This document shows, piece after piece, positions 10,621 through 23,007 of a DNA stretch of 64,000 nucleotides. Source of the stretch: Congeria kusceri (Eukaryota > Mollusca > Bivalvia > Myida > Dreissenidae); NCBI GenBank assembly GCA_027627225.1, contig CM051028.1, positions 20,173,701 through 20,237,700 of the forward strand, given 5' to 3'. The notes under the pieces were generated by a model, which did not search any database, was not told the origin of the DNA, and worked only from the letters and a program-made list of their open reading frames with translations. Position 1 is the first letter of the stretch. The number at the start of each line of letters is the position of its first letter. Made by a program: the position numbers and the translations under genes.

Positions 10621-13426
10621 GTCAATTTTGATATTGAAATATGTATAATTATCGATTAATTAAGTAAAATATGCATGGTCGGCTGTGTTAGTGATTATAA
10701 ACATGTAGGCAAACGTCATATCAAACAGTTCATAGAGAAGTGAATTATAATTATGGCGAATTTCCTAACGGCACCACGTGTATTTATAATGATTTGGTCA
10801 CCTGCTGTGAGCCCTGAATTACCTAATTATTATAATACTAATTTCATACGTTATTAATAAGCAAGTAATCTGCCGAAAGCCTTAGGTAAAAGTATTAAGT
10901 TCATACTAATAACATACATTCACTATGAGCGGGTCATATGGTATAAGCCATAGGAAATAAAAGTATTAATTGAGTGTCATGTGTTTGTATAAGTCGGACC
11001 AGCTGTCGTGAGACCTAGGTACAAATGTTACAAAAAAGGTATGATCTTGTTTTAGTATACGTTTATATATTTTTGCAAAATACCGTCGTAATGCCCCTTA
11101 ATATATCACATATCGTTTTAAAGAAAAATCTGATTGTTGATAGCGTACTTTTAAAAATTGATTAAAGCAGACATAATAAACATAGAGTAGAAAGACCTTG
11201 AATGACTTTGATTGTGACACAAAGCTCCATAGAAAAACCGAAATAAATAACTTTAATTCAGAAAATCCCTCAAATCTATGGCTGTTACATGTATTGTTTT
11301 TTTTACGTGTATATGTGTTAAGCTTGAAAATGCTGCTTAGATATATAGTATTTTATCTTTTGTGAACATAAATCATTGGATGTCACATACAATTTGAACC
11401 AAAGTGTTCACTAAGGTAAGTACAACGTAAGTTAAGATTTCCATTAGGAGCTTTGTGAAGACAAGCCCAGGTTTAAGGCCAATATATATATATATTTTAA
11501 GACATAATTCATAAGAATACATACATTTCAAATAAAAAGAAAAATGCATTTTTCACATGCCATACCGTGTTTTCCATGTCTTACAGCCATTACGAATATT
11601 TTTTATCTTACACATGTGTAAGACAACATTTTGAGCGTTTTCATTGGCTATATATTCTTTGACTGACCAATCGCATGACGTTATTTTGGTGAAATGACGT
11701 CGTCAACATGAAATGACTTCAAGTCAGTATACAGTTTTTGAAGATTTACCTACTAATTTTAGTAACATTAGTAAGCTTTTATTTCATTTAAACGCGTGTG
11801 CTAAAAAAGATGTGACACGAGTTGTCATTTCATACCATATTTTATTTTAAACTCGTCCATGAAATTCGTTAGTGAACATTTTATGGTCTGGGATTTATAA
11901 TGACTAACTACTAACTATACGTACGTTACACATGCATGGCTATTCATTGTTAATATCTTTAAACTATACATACAGCACACAAACATGACTATTCGTTGTT
12001 AATATCTTTGAACTTGACATACACCACACGTGACATGGATATTCGTTCTTTATATATCTGAAATACCGTGTATTTACAGACTAACACATGTACACAAGGC
12101 TATTCCCAGTCAAATAATAAACCATATTTTGCTTAGGCATGCATTAGAACATATGTTCACTAATTACTAATGCATTTCTCTGTTTCCCGGATAAAGTTTA
12201 AGTTACATAATTACGTTTTGCACAGCCTGAACTTCTAAAATAGGACGTCATAATACACCTAAATGCTTGTTGCTTAACGCTTTGTTGCAATCGAGTTGCA
12301 CAATAATTTGTTGTATCAATAGTGGATATAAAAATTATGGACAAAATCAACAACAAAAATATCAGATCATTAATTATAAACGAATTTGATGCAGTAATCA
12401 AATAACAGCAAATAAATATTTTTTTATAAACAATTCATAAACTTCAACAAAAATTACACTCTTCCTGACGAATGCAGTCGGCCAAAATGAGCTCTGAGCT
12501 AAAAATATCACAAATATTTATTTTTACAATTATGATTATCCATGACAGTAACAACCAATACCATATCCGGTAGGCTATTTTAAATCTTCAGTATATAATC
12601 TTGGACATGATTTTAACTTGGTACGTACAATGGGTGGTTTTGTAGATCATATCCCAGAAGTGCAACACATGGTCAAATAACACATTGAATACCAAGTAAA
12701 TAAACTTGCCTCAGGCTGTTGGGAGATTTTAATACATTTTAAATTGAGCAAGGCGTGTTACAAAAATACTGACGAAAATGATTGTATTTGCATTTCTAGA
12801 AACAGTGCGTTTACTATAAATTGTTGCTCATATGAGTGAACATCTATAGCGCTCGTTCAGGCGTATAGGTTCGTCATACAGAAAACGTTTCAGTTAGCTA
12901 GAGAGTACACGAAGAGCGCAGAGTTTCGCCAAGGTATGTAAACCAACACAGACATTTCATGATCCAGTTATAGGTTACTCCCATAGCCATAGCTATACTT
13001 GTAAGTCCTGGGCAAGTGTTGAGATACTTGTATACATGCGCAATGTTTGCTGACGGCGAATTTAGCCATATATAAAAAGTAGCACTAAATTAATTGCACG
13101 TCTTATTAAATAGACTACCCTTGCCACATCTCCTAATAGTAACCTATCAAAAACATTTGATCGATGGAACAGTTTCATCTTTCCCAAATTCCCACAAAGC
13201 AGCTCATAGCTTTTTGCGAAAAGTCGCTAACTAAAAACACAAACATAAACAAACAAATCAACATACCCCTCCCTGCGTTTACTTCCCCTTAGAAGTTGAA
13301 ATAAAAAAAACTGCCACCACGAAGATCTGCAAGGATGATTTAGAACAATTTCATTGCTTAAAATGATTTTTTTTAAACTTAGTTATATTGCATCATTTGT
13401 CCAGGTCTACGTATTGATAGCTGAAA
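10621..13426. other. Intergenic between orphan promoter and locus B
   Basis: It contains the palindrome CTTACACATGTGTAAG at about 11609-11624, a short TA microsatellite near 11484-11496 and three tandem units near 11928. Otherwise there is no recognised gene or RNA. Confidence 0.35.
11928..12075. repeat. Three imperfect tandem units of about 49 bp
   Basis: Units begin at about 11930, 11979 and 12028. They share GGCTATTC/GACTATTCGTTGTTAATATCTTT and ACATACA-CACA stretches. The third is the most diverged. Confidence 0.6.
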
Positions 13427-14596
13427 TTAAAAAAAGAAAGAGATAAATAAAACAAGTAAGCAGAACAACGCAAGAACTGTACGGTGTCCATGTTGTTTTC
13501 TTAATAATGAACACCATGTGATCTGACTCGGATCACGTGGAAGTTCGTGAAACATAACCTTCTTGGCGGAAGTAAAAATGAACTTCTCGTCACAAAACAC
13601 ATCCCTAAACTGTTTGACGTCAGGTCGATCTTTGGGATCGAATGCCCAGGCTTTGTCCATGATGGCCCGAATATATGGGTTAACCACCACACCTTTCGGT
13701 ATTTCCGGCGCGCTGCTTTTAACGCCGACCTGCGTCTGTGGTTGCAACACCTTGCAGTTCAGGTATGATGTTTCCTCGTAAATGATCTCGAATACGGTTA
13801 ATCCAAGGCTATAAATGTCAGCCTGCATCATACCAATCGTATCCAAACGTTCGCATCGAAGAACTTCCGGTGCGGCGTACCGCGGCACTCCATGCCAAGA
13901 AACGGAGTTTTCCGCCGATTTTTTTTCAAAATGTTTCCACACCGTGCTCAAGCCAAAGTCGGAAATCTTTACAATAATGTCCCCGTTATAAGTCCTCGTC
14001 ATAAGAATGTTACGCGGCTTGAGGTCACAGTGAGCGACATTTTCTCCGTGCAGATAAGCCAGGCCGAGGCAAATCTGACGGATAATTGCCAGTCGATGAT
14101 CGTCATCTGTATTGGTTATGCATTTGTTGATATGAATAAAATCAAAGAGAGAATCCGGCATGTATTTCATCACGATACAAAGATTGTCCGGTTTTTCGTA
14201 AGCGCCAATGTACCGCACAATATTCTGATGATCCAATCTACAAAAGAAATGCATTTTCTTCTTGAATGATTCCACTGTCTCCTTTGCAAGTGTACGGGTA
14301 TCCATCTCCTTCACCGCCACATCAGTTCCTCGCCACGCCGCCAAATAGACCATGGCAAATCGTCCCTCGCTAATCTTCTCTCGCAATTGCAGCTCTCTAA
14401 AAACAATGGTGGGCTGCATCTCAACTTCTCTTGAGACGGCTTCGACATTCCATTTCGCTTCCTCCTCGTGGCGCATACACTCTGGCATGCCTTGAATGTT
14501 CGTCACATTTTTCGCGTGGATAGGAAGGTATTGCGGTATCGGTCTGATTTCAAGTAGGCCGATGTCGTCCAATAAATCTTCGACGTATCCATGGAA
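13427..14596 (-). CDS. Locus B, exon 2: altered kinase with hydrophobic tail
   Basis: An open kinase exon that begins at 14596 after a TTTCAG acceptor, in the same phase as locus A. It gives 389 codons, 8 of them before the TTG codon at 14572. Numbering from that codon: the first glycine of the loop is Ser (S68, SEGRFAMV), the VAVK lysine K88 is kept, the alpha-C glutamate position is Lys (K106), the catalytic loop is HCDLKPRN (D173, N178), DFG is at 185-187 and APE at 214-216. After the usual end of the family (…FIF…) it runs on for about 47 residues and ends in 17 hydrophobic residues (365-381). That tail could be a C-terminal membrane anchor. Loss of the alpha-C Glu and the first Gly suggests weak or absent catalysis. 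It pairs with the repeat exon 15504-16511, but I see no good donor there. Confidence 0.75.
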   Translation of the reverse strand, partial: FHGYVEDLLDDIGLLEIRPIPQYLPIHAKNVTNIQGMPECMRHEEEAKWNVEAVSREVEMQPTIVFRELQLREKISEGRFAMVYLAAWRGTDVAVKEMDTRTLAKETVESFKKKMHFFCRLDHQNIVRYIGAYEKPDNLCIVMKYMPDSLFDFIHINKCITNTDDDHRLAIIRQICLGLAYLHGENVAHCDLKPRNILMTRTYNGDIIVKISDFGLSTVWKHFEKKSAENSVSWHGVPRYAAPEVLRCERLDTIGMMQADIYSLGLTVFEIIYEETSYLNCKVLQPQTQVGVKSSAPEIPKGVVVNPYIRAIMDKAWAFDPKDRPDVKQFRDVFCDEKFIFTSAKKVMFHELPRDPSQITWCSLLRKQHGHRTVLALFCLLVLFISFFF

Positions 14597-15503
14597 CTGA
14601 AATAAAGACGTTCAGAATATCACGGGGAAAATATTACATTATAAACAAATATTACGAGCCCGACACTTACACATTCATAGTGTATTTAAAATGTACTAAA
14701 ACCTTTATACTAACAACTAAAGCTATGACTGAATGTGATAAATGCCCGGACATACAGCCTTGACATAGGTAAAGAGTTTTGCATTTTGGTGCTTATACAA
14801 AAAGCACTGAATTAGTGACACAGTCAATGACCTGCATAAGAGGAAAAACGGGATGGAAATGCACAAACAAGAGCACCACTAAGAGCGGATACTACTACTC
14901 GTCTAATTGACATTCTCAGATAACGCAACACTAATAGTTCGAAATCTACAAAAAGAAACATAGTAAATTAAATGTTTAATTAATATAAGGCTGTTGTTCC
15001 AATAGATTCTAAGACAAATGTATTTAAAGGAAAACCTTAAGTCAAAACAATATAATTAATCAATCCATATCCAAAATAGTGTTACGGTTTTTGCCATACA
15101 CACACATATCATCGCACTGAAGGAATATGCCTTTTGATTCACTTGTTTTCCATAAAAGTGGAAATGAAGGAAAAACTTAATAAAAATATCTCAAGTGGAA
15201 AAAAGACCATAATTCAGTCAAAATGCATGATATAATTAGGGTTCCTGTCCTATAGATATATCTCATCATGATAAAAATGTATATGTTCCTGAATATGTGT
15301 GAAAATTGTAGCTTGAATAAGTTTAAAGAAACAGTCAAAACATTTTGGAACGCGACGGAATGGGACATGACAAAATGACTCCCATATAGTCCCCAAACGT
15401 GTTTGGTGGGGGTGTAATACAGTGCATTTACTCAAGGAAGCATCGCGTGACAACAATCCAGTAAATCGTAAACGTTTCCTACTTTACAAATGAGGTCATG
15501 TAG
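14597..15503 (-). other. Locus B intron region
   Basis: It separates the repeat exon from the kinase exon. The acceptor at 14597-14598 is clear. No donor matching those of A, C and D is seen at the end of the repeat ORF; weak GT candidates are near 15490 and 14668. No other gene is visible. Confidence 0.4.
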
Positions 15504-16511
15504 TTAATACTTAGATGCACAAAATAAGTATATACATGTGTAAGCTAACTTGACGGACAAGTAGTCGCCTATAAAACACGTTAACCATGAAGGAACTTTG
15601 AAAACCTGATAAGCCGGTAAAAGCGTTATACTCCCCACCGGTGTTTCCGCTCTTTCTGCGCTGCGGGTGAAATATTCATCAACGTTGGTCTTTGTTGTGG
15701 AATAATTATACTTGAGCACGCTCCTATTTTCGCATCCTGCACTTAAAGGTCTCTGACAGGAACCATCACCAGACATAAAACTACTTCCTGCAGGCACCCC
15801 GACCCCTCCGACATCATTGACATCATTATCAACGTATGCCTTGGTTGATGAAAGAAATGAATCCCTCGTAGTTTCGCGTTTTGGCACCGAAAGTCTTTCA
15901 TGGGGTTCCTGATAAGAAATCACCGGCATCGCCTCATTTTCAACTATGAGGTTGAAATCCTTATCAACGTACATCTGGCTTGAATATGTAGCTGGTTCAT
16001 ATGTAGAAATTCCCCTACCTCCACCATAGTGACTGCTTATAGAAAATGGCATACTATCCCTAGGCATGCGGTTGCTCTCATTGTCGACGTATGTCTTGCT
16101 TGAATATAAAGTCGGCTCAAATATTGATCTATCAGTACTGCTCTTCAAAAATGGCACACTTTCCCTCGTTGAGGAATACCGGGAATGTGCTGTGCTGTCG
16201 TTTTCTGTAATTGAAGGTCTTTCTCGGGGCTCCTGCTTAGCAATCACCATATTCCCCAATGGCATCTCAATACCTCCGAAATACTGATACGTATGCGGCT
16301 CAAATATTGAAATACAATTGCCGCCACTGTTCTGCGAAACTGGCAAACTGCCCTTCGGCATGCCCACCCGTCCAAGAGCTCGGTTGCGTTTGTTGTCTAC
16401 ATATTCTGCGCAATAAGAAGCTCCACTTGCTTTCGAGATAACCATACTGCCGACTGGCATCCCCACCCGACCAACCCGCCGATTATACGCGTTGTCTACG
16501 TACGTCCGCAT
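15504..16511 (-). CDS. Locus B, exon 1: decaying YVDN repeats
   Basis: A 335-codon open frame starting at ATG 16511-16509, just inside an exon whose TTGCAG acceptor ends at 16523. The first two repeats are good (YVDNAYNRRVGRVGMPVGS and YVDNKRNRALGRVGMPKGS). The following five or so are progressively worn: GRVG or NR is missing, for example NRMPRDSMP, VDKDFNLIVENEAMP and VDEYFTRSAERAETPVGS. The last 40 residues have no counterpart in locus A and probably read through a lost donor into the intron. The frame is still open, so the gene could be expressed. The uneven decay suggests relaxed constraint on all but the N-terminal repeats, or recent conversion of the 5' end with locus C. Confidence 0.65.
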   Translation of the reverse strand: MRTYVDNAYNRRVGRVGMPVGSMVISKASGASYCAEYVDNKRNRALGRVGMPKGSLPVSQNSGGNCISIFEPHTYQYFGGIEMPLGNMVIAKQEPRERPSITENDSTAHSRYSSTRESVPFLKSSTDRSIFEPTLYSSKTYVDNESNRMPRDSMPFSISSHYGGGRGISTYEPATYSSQMYVDKDFNLIVENEAMPVISYQEPHERLSVPKRETTRDSFLSSTKAYVDNDVNDVGGVGVPAGSSFMSGDGSCQRPLSAGCENRSVLKYNYSTTKTNVDEYFTRSAERAETPVGSITLLPAYQVFKVPSWLTCFIGDYLSVKLAYTCIYLFCASKY

Positions 16512-16522
16512 TGCCGGTTAGT

Positions 16523-18951
16523 CTGCAACATGTGTGTTATTTATATAATACAATATACATATGACTCAATTCTCAATTCTCCTCCACAAAAGCTGCACAG
16601 AAGGATCGTTTACGAATACAACATTCAGTCGAGAAGGTAATGCACTAACAATATGAGAAACACGACTTCGCGTGGAGCGCAAAGCAATATGCAAAATAAA
16701 TAAATAAATGTAATACCAATCTAATAAACAAGCAAGATAACAAGTGCATACAAGCAAATGAAAAGACATTGCAGGAACGTAACTCCCTAAAATATTTTGA
16801 ACCGGAGCTTGTCAACAACTGGGCTTTGAATTGATTGATATTGTTTTCTTTAAATTGATAGGGCAAGGTTAACAGAGAAGATTCACAATTCACGCGATTA
16901 AATTGGATTTCTCTCTAAAAATTAAAGGGACCGGAACATACTGACGATATGCCAAATTACGTGCGGTAAGTATATAGAAAATACCAGCGATTCCGATGTT
17001 CGAGCCGAGCAAGATAAATTTGTCTGTATTGAACGCTAATCCTTGTATTGTATTTATCCCATCATTTTTTTCTCCAAACTGTATTAAACTAATGTATAAC
17101 AAGTGTGGAGTTCATATACTACTGGTATAACTACTTTTACTAGTATTGAATACAAAATGTACGAATTGTAATAAGGAAGTACTAGTATTCCAAAGAATCT
17201 AGAAATACCATAAATACAACTTAGGCTGCTAACTGGTTTGATCTATAAGTTTGTATTATTACTACAAAATTATAATCGAATAGTAACTTTCACAATGAAA
17301 AGAACCTTTAAAGTCAACAAAGACACTATTGCGCAATGATCCTTACAATTTATGATCAAGAAATAAATTAATACAAAATTTATTACCTTGACCTTTCTGT
17401 TTGTTTTAAAAACTCTGAAACGAAACATGTGACTTTGTGTGTCTGCTAATTGAATCTTATTGTTTCGGAAAACATGTTTGCATATTTTAAATGCAATGTA
17501 TGTAAATTATCTTCAAATGACTGGCCAGAGAATGCGATCGACAAAAGTAAACAATGCGACTGCATCATGTTACGGAAAATAAAACGTCGACAAAAGTAAA
17601 CAATGCGACTGCATCATGTTACGGAAAATAAAACGTAGACAAACATGCGACATGTATATTAACACAGTGTGGAACTACAGCTAAGTTTATCCCAAGAGGG
17701 GTGGGGTTATTTTGTCAATGTCAACGTGAAGATGGGATAAAGTTAAATACAACTCCGGTGAGCAAAGAAAAGAACAGTTCACGTCATTAAGAACTCAATC
17801 GGCATACCTATCATTAACATTCCGATGAAATGCACAATTGAGCTTTGGATGGGCCAATAGTACCAAAGTTAATAAAAAGCCTATAAAGCCTTATGAAGAA
17901 ACAGTGAAGCGAAATGCGTTGCACTCTGTTATATGTGTACAACTCCGTTAGAATAGTTGGACCAAAATAGATCAATTGTATCCGAAACGTAAATTTGTTT
18001 TAGTTATTATTATTTAAACAATATGTGATTGAGATTCGACATAGAGAAGAATAATGCATAATGAAAGAGACTAAACTCCGTCGACAATAATGGACCGGAC
18101 CAATATCCGGATAGTAATCCAGACAGACAAGCGGACGCACGAACGGTCGCACAGACTGACACACACAGACAGACACTCATTCAGACAAGAATGAGAAAAA
18201 CCGACATGTCTCCTCTACGAAAGTCACATAATATACCATAAGACGACTTCAGTTTACTCCAGTTTAATAATTGGTAAAGAAAAATCATTAAAATGAATAC
18301 CTTAACTGGAAACACGTACAACTAAAAAAGAACACAAACAAAAACAAACAAACTAACTAATATCGGTTAGAGTACTCTCGGTTTACGAAATTACGCGAAT
18401 GACAAAATATACAAAGTAATATACAATACATTTGCTCGTTAGTAAAACAACTCCAAATCAAATCACCGATATATTTCCAGCATTATTTCGACACTATTCC
18501 ATTTCACCGTAATTTTTTTGAAGTTAAAATCCACTGGTATAGAATTAATGTTTAACTAGTCTAACGCATGTGATTACCTTTCCACATAGACTGGTAACAT
18601 GATTCAAACAAATATATTCAGTAACGAATTCGATTCCACTGACAATTACCTCTACATGCTCTATTATTGTGCCATTTTATTGATCTGGCACTCGTTAATC
18701 TCCGGTAGCTGATTTATTTATATCGGTTTAACGTTTATCTAGCGTGTAGTCATAAAACATAAGCACATGTATGTTTTTTTATAATTTCTTTACAATATAT
18801 TTGAATGTTTAATGATTTATTATACTTACTTTATAACACAGTTATATAACACACAAGGCAGTTATTTGTCTCTAGACATATTCGCCTTTATCAAAAATTC
18901 CGTTTATCGACACGTGATCTTTTCACCGTTCTATAAATATCAGAAACTATA
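16523..18951. other. Intergenic upstream of locus B
   Basis: It should contain B's leader exon and promoter, but I find no copy of the locus A promoter module. It holds a 49-bp tandem duplication (17538-17635) and a GACA/CA-rich simple stretch at about 18119-18187. No gene is supported. Confidence 0.35.
17538..17635. repeat. Perfect 49-bp tandem duplication
   Basis: Units 17538-17586 and 17587-17635 are essentially identical. Each contains TCGACAAAAGTAAACAATGC and ends GGAAAATAAAACG. The lack of divergence implies that the event is recent. Confidence 0.8.
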
Positions 18952-19118
18952 ATGTTCTGTCGAAGAAAATTAAATCCAACTTATTTGAGACGGATACTTA
19001 CAAGCGGAGGTATTTATAAGACATATACCTCCACAAACAAACCATATAAGAATAACGAAATTCCAGAAACATCTCCAGGAAAGAAGCCCTTATTACCATC
19101 CGCTAGTCCTTTATTTCA
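18952..19118 (+). other. Possible small exon before the Mab-21 relic
   Basis: An open stretch of about 56 codons beginning MFCRRKLNPTYLRRIL and ending at TTTCAG|GTAAGT, a strong donor at 19118-19119. It may be a 5' exon of the decayed Mab-21-type gene that follows. The peptide itself is not recognised. Confidence 0.25.
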
Positions 19119-19189
19119 GGTAAGTGACCAATTGCCTATACAATACAGGATATTATTATATACCTATTGATATCATCCAATCAGCTGTC

Positions 19190-19345
19190 ATGCAAAAGGT
19201 CACCTGGTCTGCATGGACGTATAATATTCCACGGATTATGTTTCATGCTTTCACGCAGAAGGTCACCTGGTCTACATGGACGTACAAACCCAACGGACAT
19301 ACAATATCCCACGGACGTACAATATCCCACGGATTATTTTTCTGT
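19190..19345 (+). repeat. Short direct repeats
   Basis: GGTCACCTGGTCT-CATGGACGTA occurs at about 19197 and 19260. GGACGTACAATATCCCACGG-type units follow three times. They lie between the possible first exon and the Mab-21-like exon. Confidence 0.55.
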
Positions 19346-19349
19346 TCAG

Positions 19350-20583
19350 TGGCGAATGTCTACGAACAAATTGGAACGTTTGCTCATGTTTGATCTAAAT
19401 CCAATACAAATGAAGACATACGTTCTGTGCAAAATGTTGAAGAAGGAATTCCTATCACCTCTGGTTGATGAAAGAGTGAGCACGTTTGTATTGTCTAAAC
19501 ACACTTGGAAGGTTTAGACGCATTTGTCCACACTATACAATCGCATCCGTCAATCTGTTTGCTGAAAAGCCTGAAGTGAACGATTTCAAGGTTTTGATAG
19601 CAGAGCTTACGAAGATAATCATTTCGATTGTACATTGCATCCATAACATAACCATGGACAATGTAGGATAGATTGTCAGACATGTATGGAGCATTAATTT
19701 CAAACTGCGAAGCACACTATCGGAAGAAGATCATTTTAGGCTGTTTAAGGGCAATGAAAAATGCACTTTATGGAATTATATGTTATCGTGCGCTTTAACG
19801 TGAGACGCAAATGGTCAAAAGAAAATTTGCTATTTACGTGTCGCAAATATATTGGAAATTCAGAATGGACGCGAATACAGTGTTGAACGTCAATTTGTAT
19901 ATTAAACATCTTGAACATTCTAGCTTTGTTGTTTTCAGTAATTCGAATTTACACAAGATGTAATTATAAGAATTGAGGACATGATAACACCAGACATTGT
20001 GCAAATGTCACCAGCGTGTATAATCGAGGCGGATAAAGACATAAGCACAACATTAAAAATAACAAATTTCTTTACTAGATTCACAGAAAAGACAATATAT
20101 TATGTAGTGATCACAAGACACGAAATGAACTGCCTTCCGAAACATCTAATATATGGAATATACAGGACAATTACAGAAGAAGACGAAAAACAACTCAGTA
20201 GTGCTGACAAAATTTGATGGAGTCTGCCATTTACCGATCCAATTCCGTTCCTTTATTATCTACAATATTTATCGAAATGTAACTAGGGGACATTTTGCTA
20301 TTAAAAGGTTTCATGAATATATTTTGAAACGTGACAATCCTAATTATTATCGCTGTCTCGATACTGCCATCAACATGCTAGCGAACATTGCTGAATTAGA
20401 GAACCGCTTTTCTGAAGAATGGTTTACATATCGGATGTCCGTAAAGGTGGTGCCACGCAATAATGCCACCTATTGGCATTTGTTTGATTACTTGGGAAAT
20501 ATGAATATTCAAACGCTATTGATTATAGCGATAGCTAGCAAAAACTTGAAAACCAAGAAAGGCATGAATTTGATGTATGTATG
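19350..20583 (+). pseudogene. Decayed Mab-21 / cGAS-like family gene
   Basis: Homology is scattered over three frames. Just after a TTTTTCTGTTCAG acceptor (19349) comes a Mab-21-type helical block: WRMS, then LERLLMF, LNPIQMKTYVLCKMLKKEF and STFVL. A frame change near 19500 leads to CPHYTIASVNLF, matching the Mab-21 'CPHYFIP..NLF' motif. Farther on, LPKHLIYGIYRTITEED (about 20127-20180) and, after another frame change, TAINMLANIAELENRFSEEW plus NNATYWH (about 20360-20480) match the C-terminal helical extension common in molluscan Mab-21 proteins. Stops and frameshifts (near 19516, 19675 and 20215) break it. The N-terminal nucleotidyltransferase half is not seen. Intact relatives are nucleotidyltransferase-fold proteins, some of which sense nucleic acid. 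This copy is a relic. Confidence 0.65.
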
Positions 20584-20614
20584 AATGTATTCATATATAG
20601 ATTTCATCGCATAA

Positions 20615-21563
20615 ACCCATAGGCACTTTCACCTAGACCTTTTTTGATTGCGGTTTTCTCAAAAATGACCAATCGGATCGGTTTGAAATTTTGTATAGCC
20701 CCGTCATACACAATTTCCAATACAGGTAGGATACAAATTGAACGGTTCAGTGATCATTTATATTTCCTCGTGCTCTTGGGTGTCAAAACTAATAATTGCA
20801 CGAGAAAATCGTGGTGAATGTAGAAATTCGATGCAGTTTATAATGAAAGTGTTTAACAACAACATTCCAACCAAAAAACATTTAACAACAATTATTTCAT
20901 GCATAACACCATCCCACAATGAAAATCGATTTAAAAAAAAAAAGTAAATCACGTGCAAATTAATCTGCAATATTATCCAATCAGAGTACTTGGATATCAA
21001 GTGATTAACGTTTAACCTATTTTACACAAAGAACCACGTGGTAAACTTAGAATCTGTTTGTGATATTTGATTTATGTAAATTAATCCGTTAACAATAGTA
21101 AGAGAGCAGTTTAAAATGTTAGTGGCAACACCTGGAAAGGGCTACTATGCAGTATTCAGTAAGCGTGCGCGCCATTGGTATATATGAGGCCGCATTCCAC
21201 GTACTTAGATATGGAGTAATTATTATAAGATAAACTTTCTCTGTATTTAGATTGAAATTTATTAAATCATTATTTTTAACGAGTTTAAATCAAAATAAAA
21301 GAAAAATAACGAACGTATTTGATCTTAATTTCTACCAGTAAAATTAACTTTATTTCGTTTTCGCTTTTTTGCGAATTTTTGTTTTGATATTGTGTTTTAT
21401 TTTTGTAAAATTTTGTATGAAAACAAAATTTTAGACATAGGAAATTAAATGCATCGAAGTCTTATATATTATTTTGTGTTCTTGAAAGGTTTTGAAAAAT
21501 TCGGGCTAAAAATACAAAAGTTATAGCTGATTAGGCGACGGTCTAGTTAGAAGTGCCTATGGG
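20615..21563. mobile_element. MITE-like element with 24-bp inverted ends
   Basis: The left terminus begins CCCATAGGCACTT and the right, reverse complemented, begins with the same 13 bases; the 24-bp arms differ at three positions and both end with TAGACC. The 949-bp interior is AT-rich with no transposase. It lies directly after the Mab-21 relic. The target duplication is unclear. Confidence 0.6.
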
Positions 21564-23007
21564 TGTATGTGGTTATTGTTTTCACGTGATTGACCTTGAC
21601 TAATGACAAGTGCACTTGTGAATAAACTAACATTTTTGAGCAGACGATAAAATCGTGATTTTGTATACGTTTGCACGCATGGGAATATAGTTTATTATCA
21701 TTTGATCGGATCCATTGACGAAAAAGGGGAGGCAGTGATTATGCTCGACCGATGGAGGAATCTTACCGGTATTTGATGAAAGAACGATATGCAGTATGTA
21801 AACTTAGTTGTTTGCGTACACATATCCACAAACAGCCTTCACAAACATGCAATTAGATGGGTAGACGCGGAATTATTGCGTGCCAGTTCGTAATGTAAAT
21901 ACACGCCAGTGAGCCATCCGCCTCTTTATCCATCACATACAAGTGTCTAAATTGCCTTTAACCCAAGTACCGCAATGTCACTGGGAGTAGGCAGATGTCT
22001 CAATAGAGCACCGGGAGTATTTTATCAAATGCAACTAAACCGAACCCGTAACCGTTTCGTCCGATTAGACCGACATTGATAATGCATGAAACCGCAGAGG
22101 GTCAAAGATTCGGTTAACTACAGAGGCGTTGATAATCATTCTCCAGATAGCTTGAATCGGATAGCAGAAACATCATAAACTATTTGTAGGCGTGAGTTCG
22201 AATCCTACTGGAACCATTTCGTCCAAAATTTTGTTTGACTTTGTATGTACTTTGGTTCTTTAGGATTCCGTCAATAAATTGTTGATAATTGAAAAATGTA
22301 TTCGATAAAAGTTGGAAATTGTCTTGTTTTAATATAATATATATCTATATATATGCGTGCGAAATACGTCCATATGCCTCTTTAAAACATTCTTACATTT
22401 CTCTGCACATAGATGTTCTTTCATTTTAATAAGATATATGTTTTTATTTATGCCACTACACGCGTTTCTGTTGCAAGATTAAATGATGTGTCTTTAATAT
22501 TCTGAATCGATTTGCCCTGTGGTTTTATTTAAACTTTTTTCTGTTTTTTTTTATATTATCAAATATCACAACACACATTCAACTATCAAAATAAATACCC
22601 TAATGCTCAGGGAAGTAAACTTTGATTTTTATCACCCATGCGAAATGGTTCTTGGTATTACGGAGATTAAAAAAGTAGTTTGCAGTCGCAAATTTAACAC
22701 AAACACACAAACACTCGATCGTTGTGTATGAACGAGCTACTGTAAAATATATAATACTGATATACGTAACTTCCCTTTTGTGAACAAAAGATTTTCAGAA
22801 AACCAATACGTGTGCAAAACGGTCGAAATCTGCTTTTACCATTCTGTGCTCTGGTAAGTCTTTGTTTTATTTGTAACACTGAAAACATTGACTTTATTAA
22901 TAATATTTACTGAATAGTAAATGTGTTCGTTTATGTGTTTTATACACGTGCGTGCGTTTTTGAATTGTTACTACATGTATTTATTATGCCATATATAACT
23001 TGGTGTG
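21564..23007. other. Intergenic with a weak tRNA-like relic
   Basis: At about 22140-22226 there is an A-box-like TAGCTTGAATCGG and a good B-box core GAGTTCGAATCC. The acceptor and T-stems do not pair well, so this is a decayed tRNA or SINE head at best. Nothing else is recognised. Confidence 0.35.

Noticed and set aside
22140..22226. Possible tRNA gene
   Set aside because: A good B box but the acceptor and T-stems do not pair; no complete cloverleaf. Recorded only as a relic.
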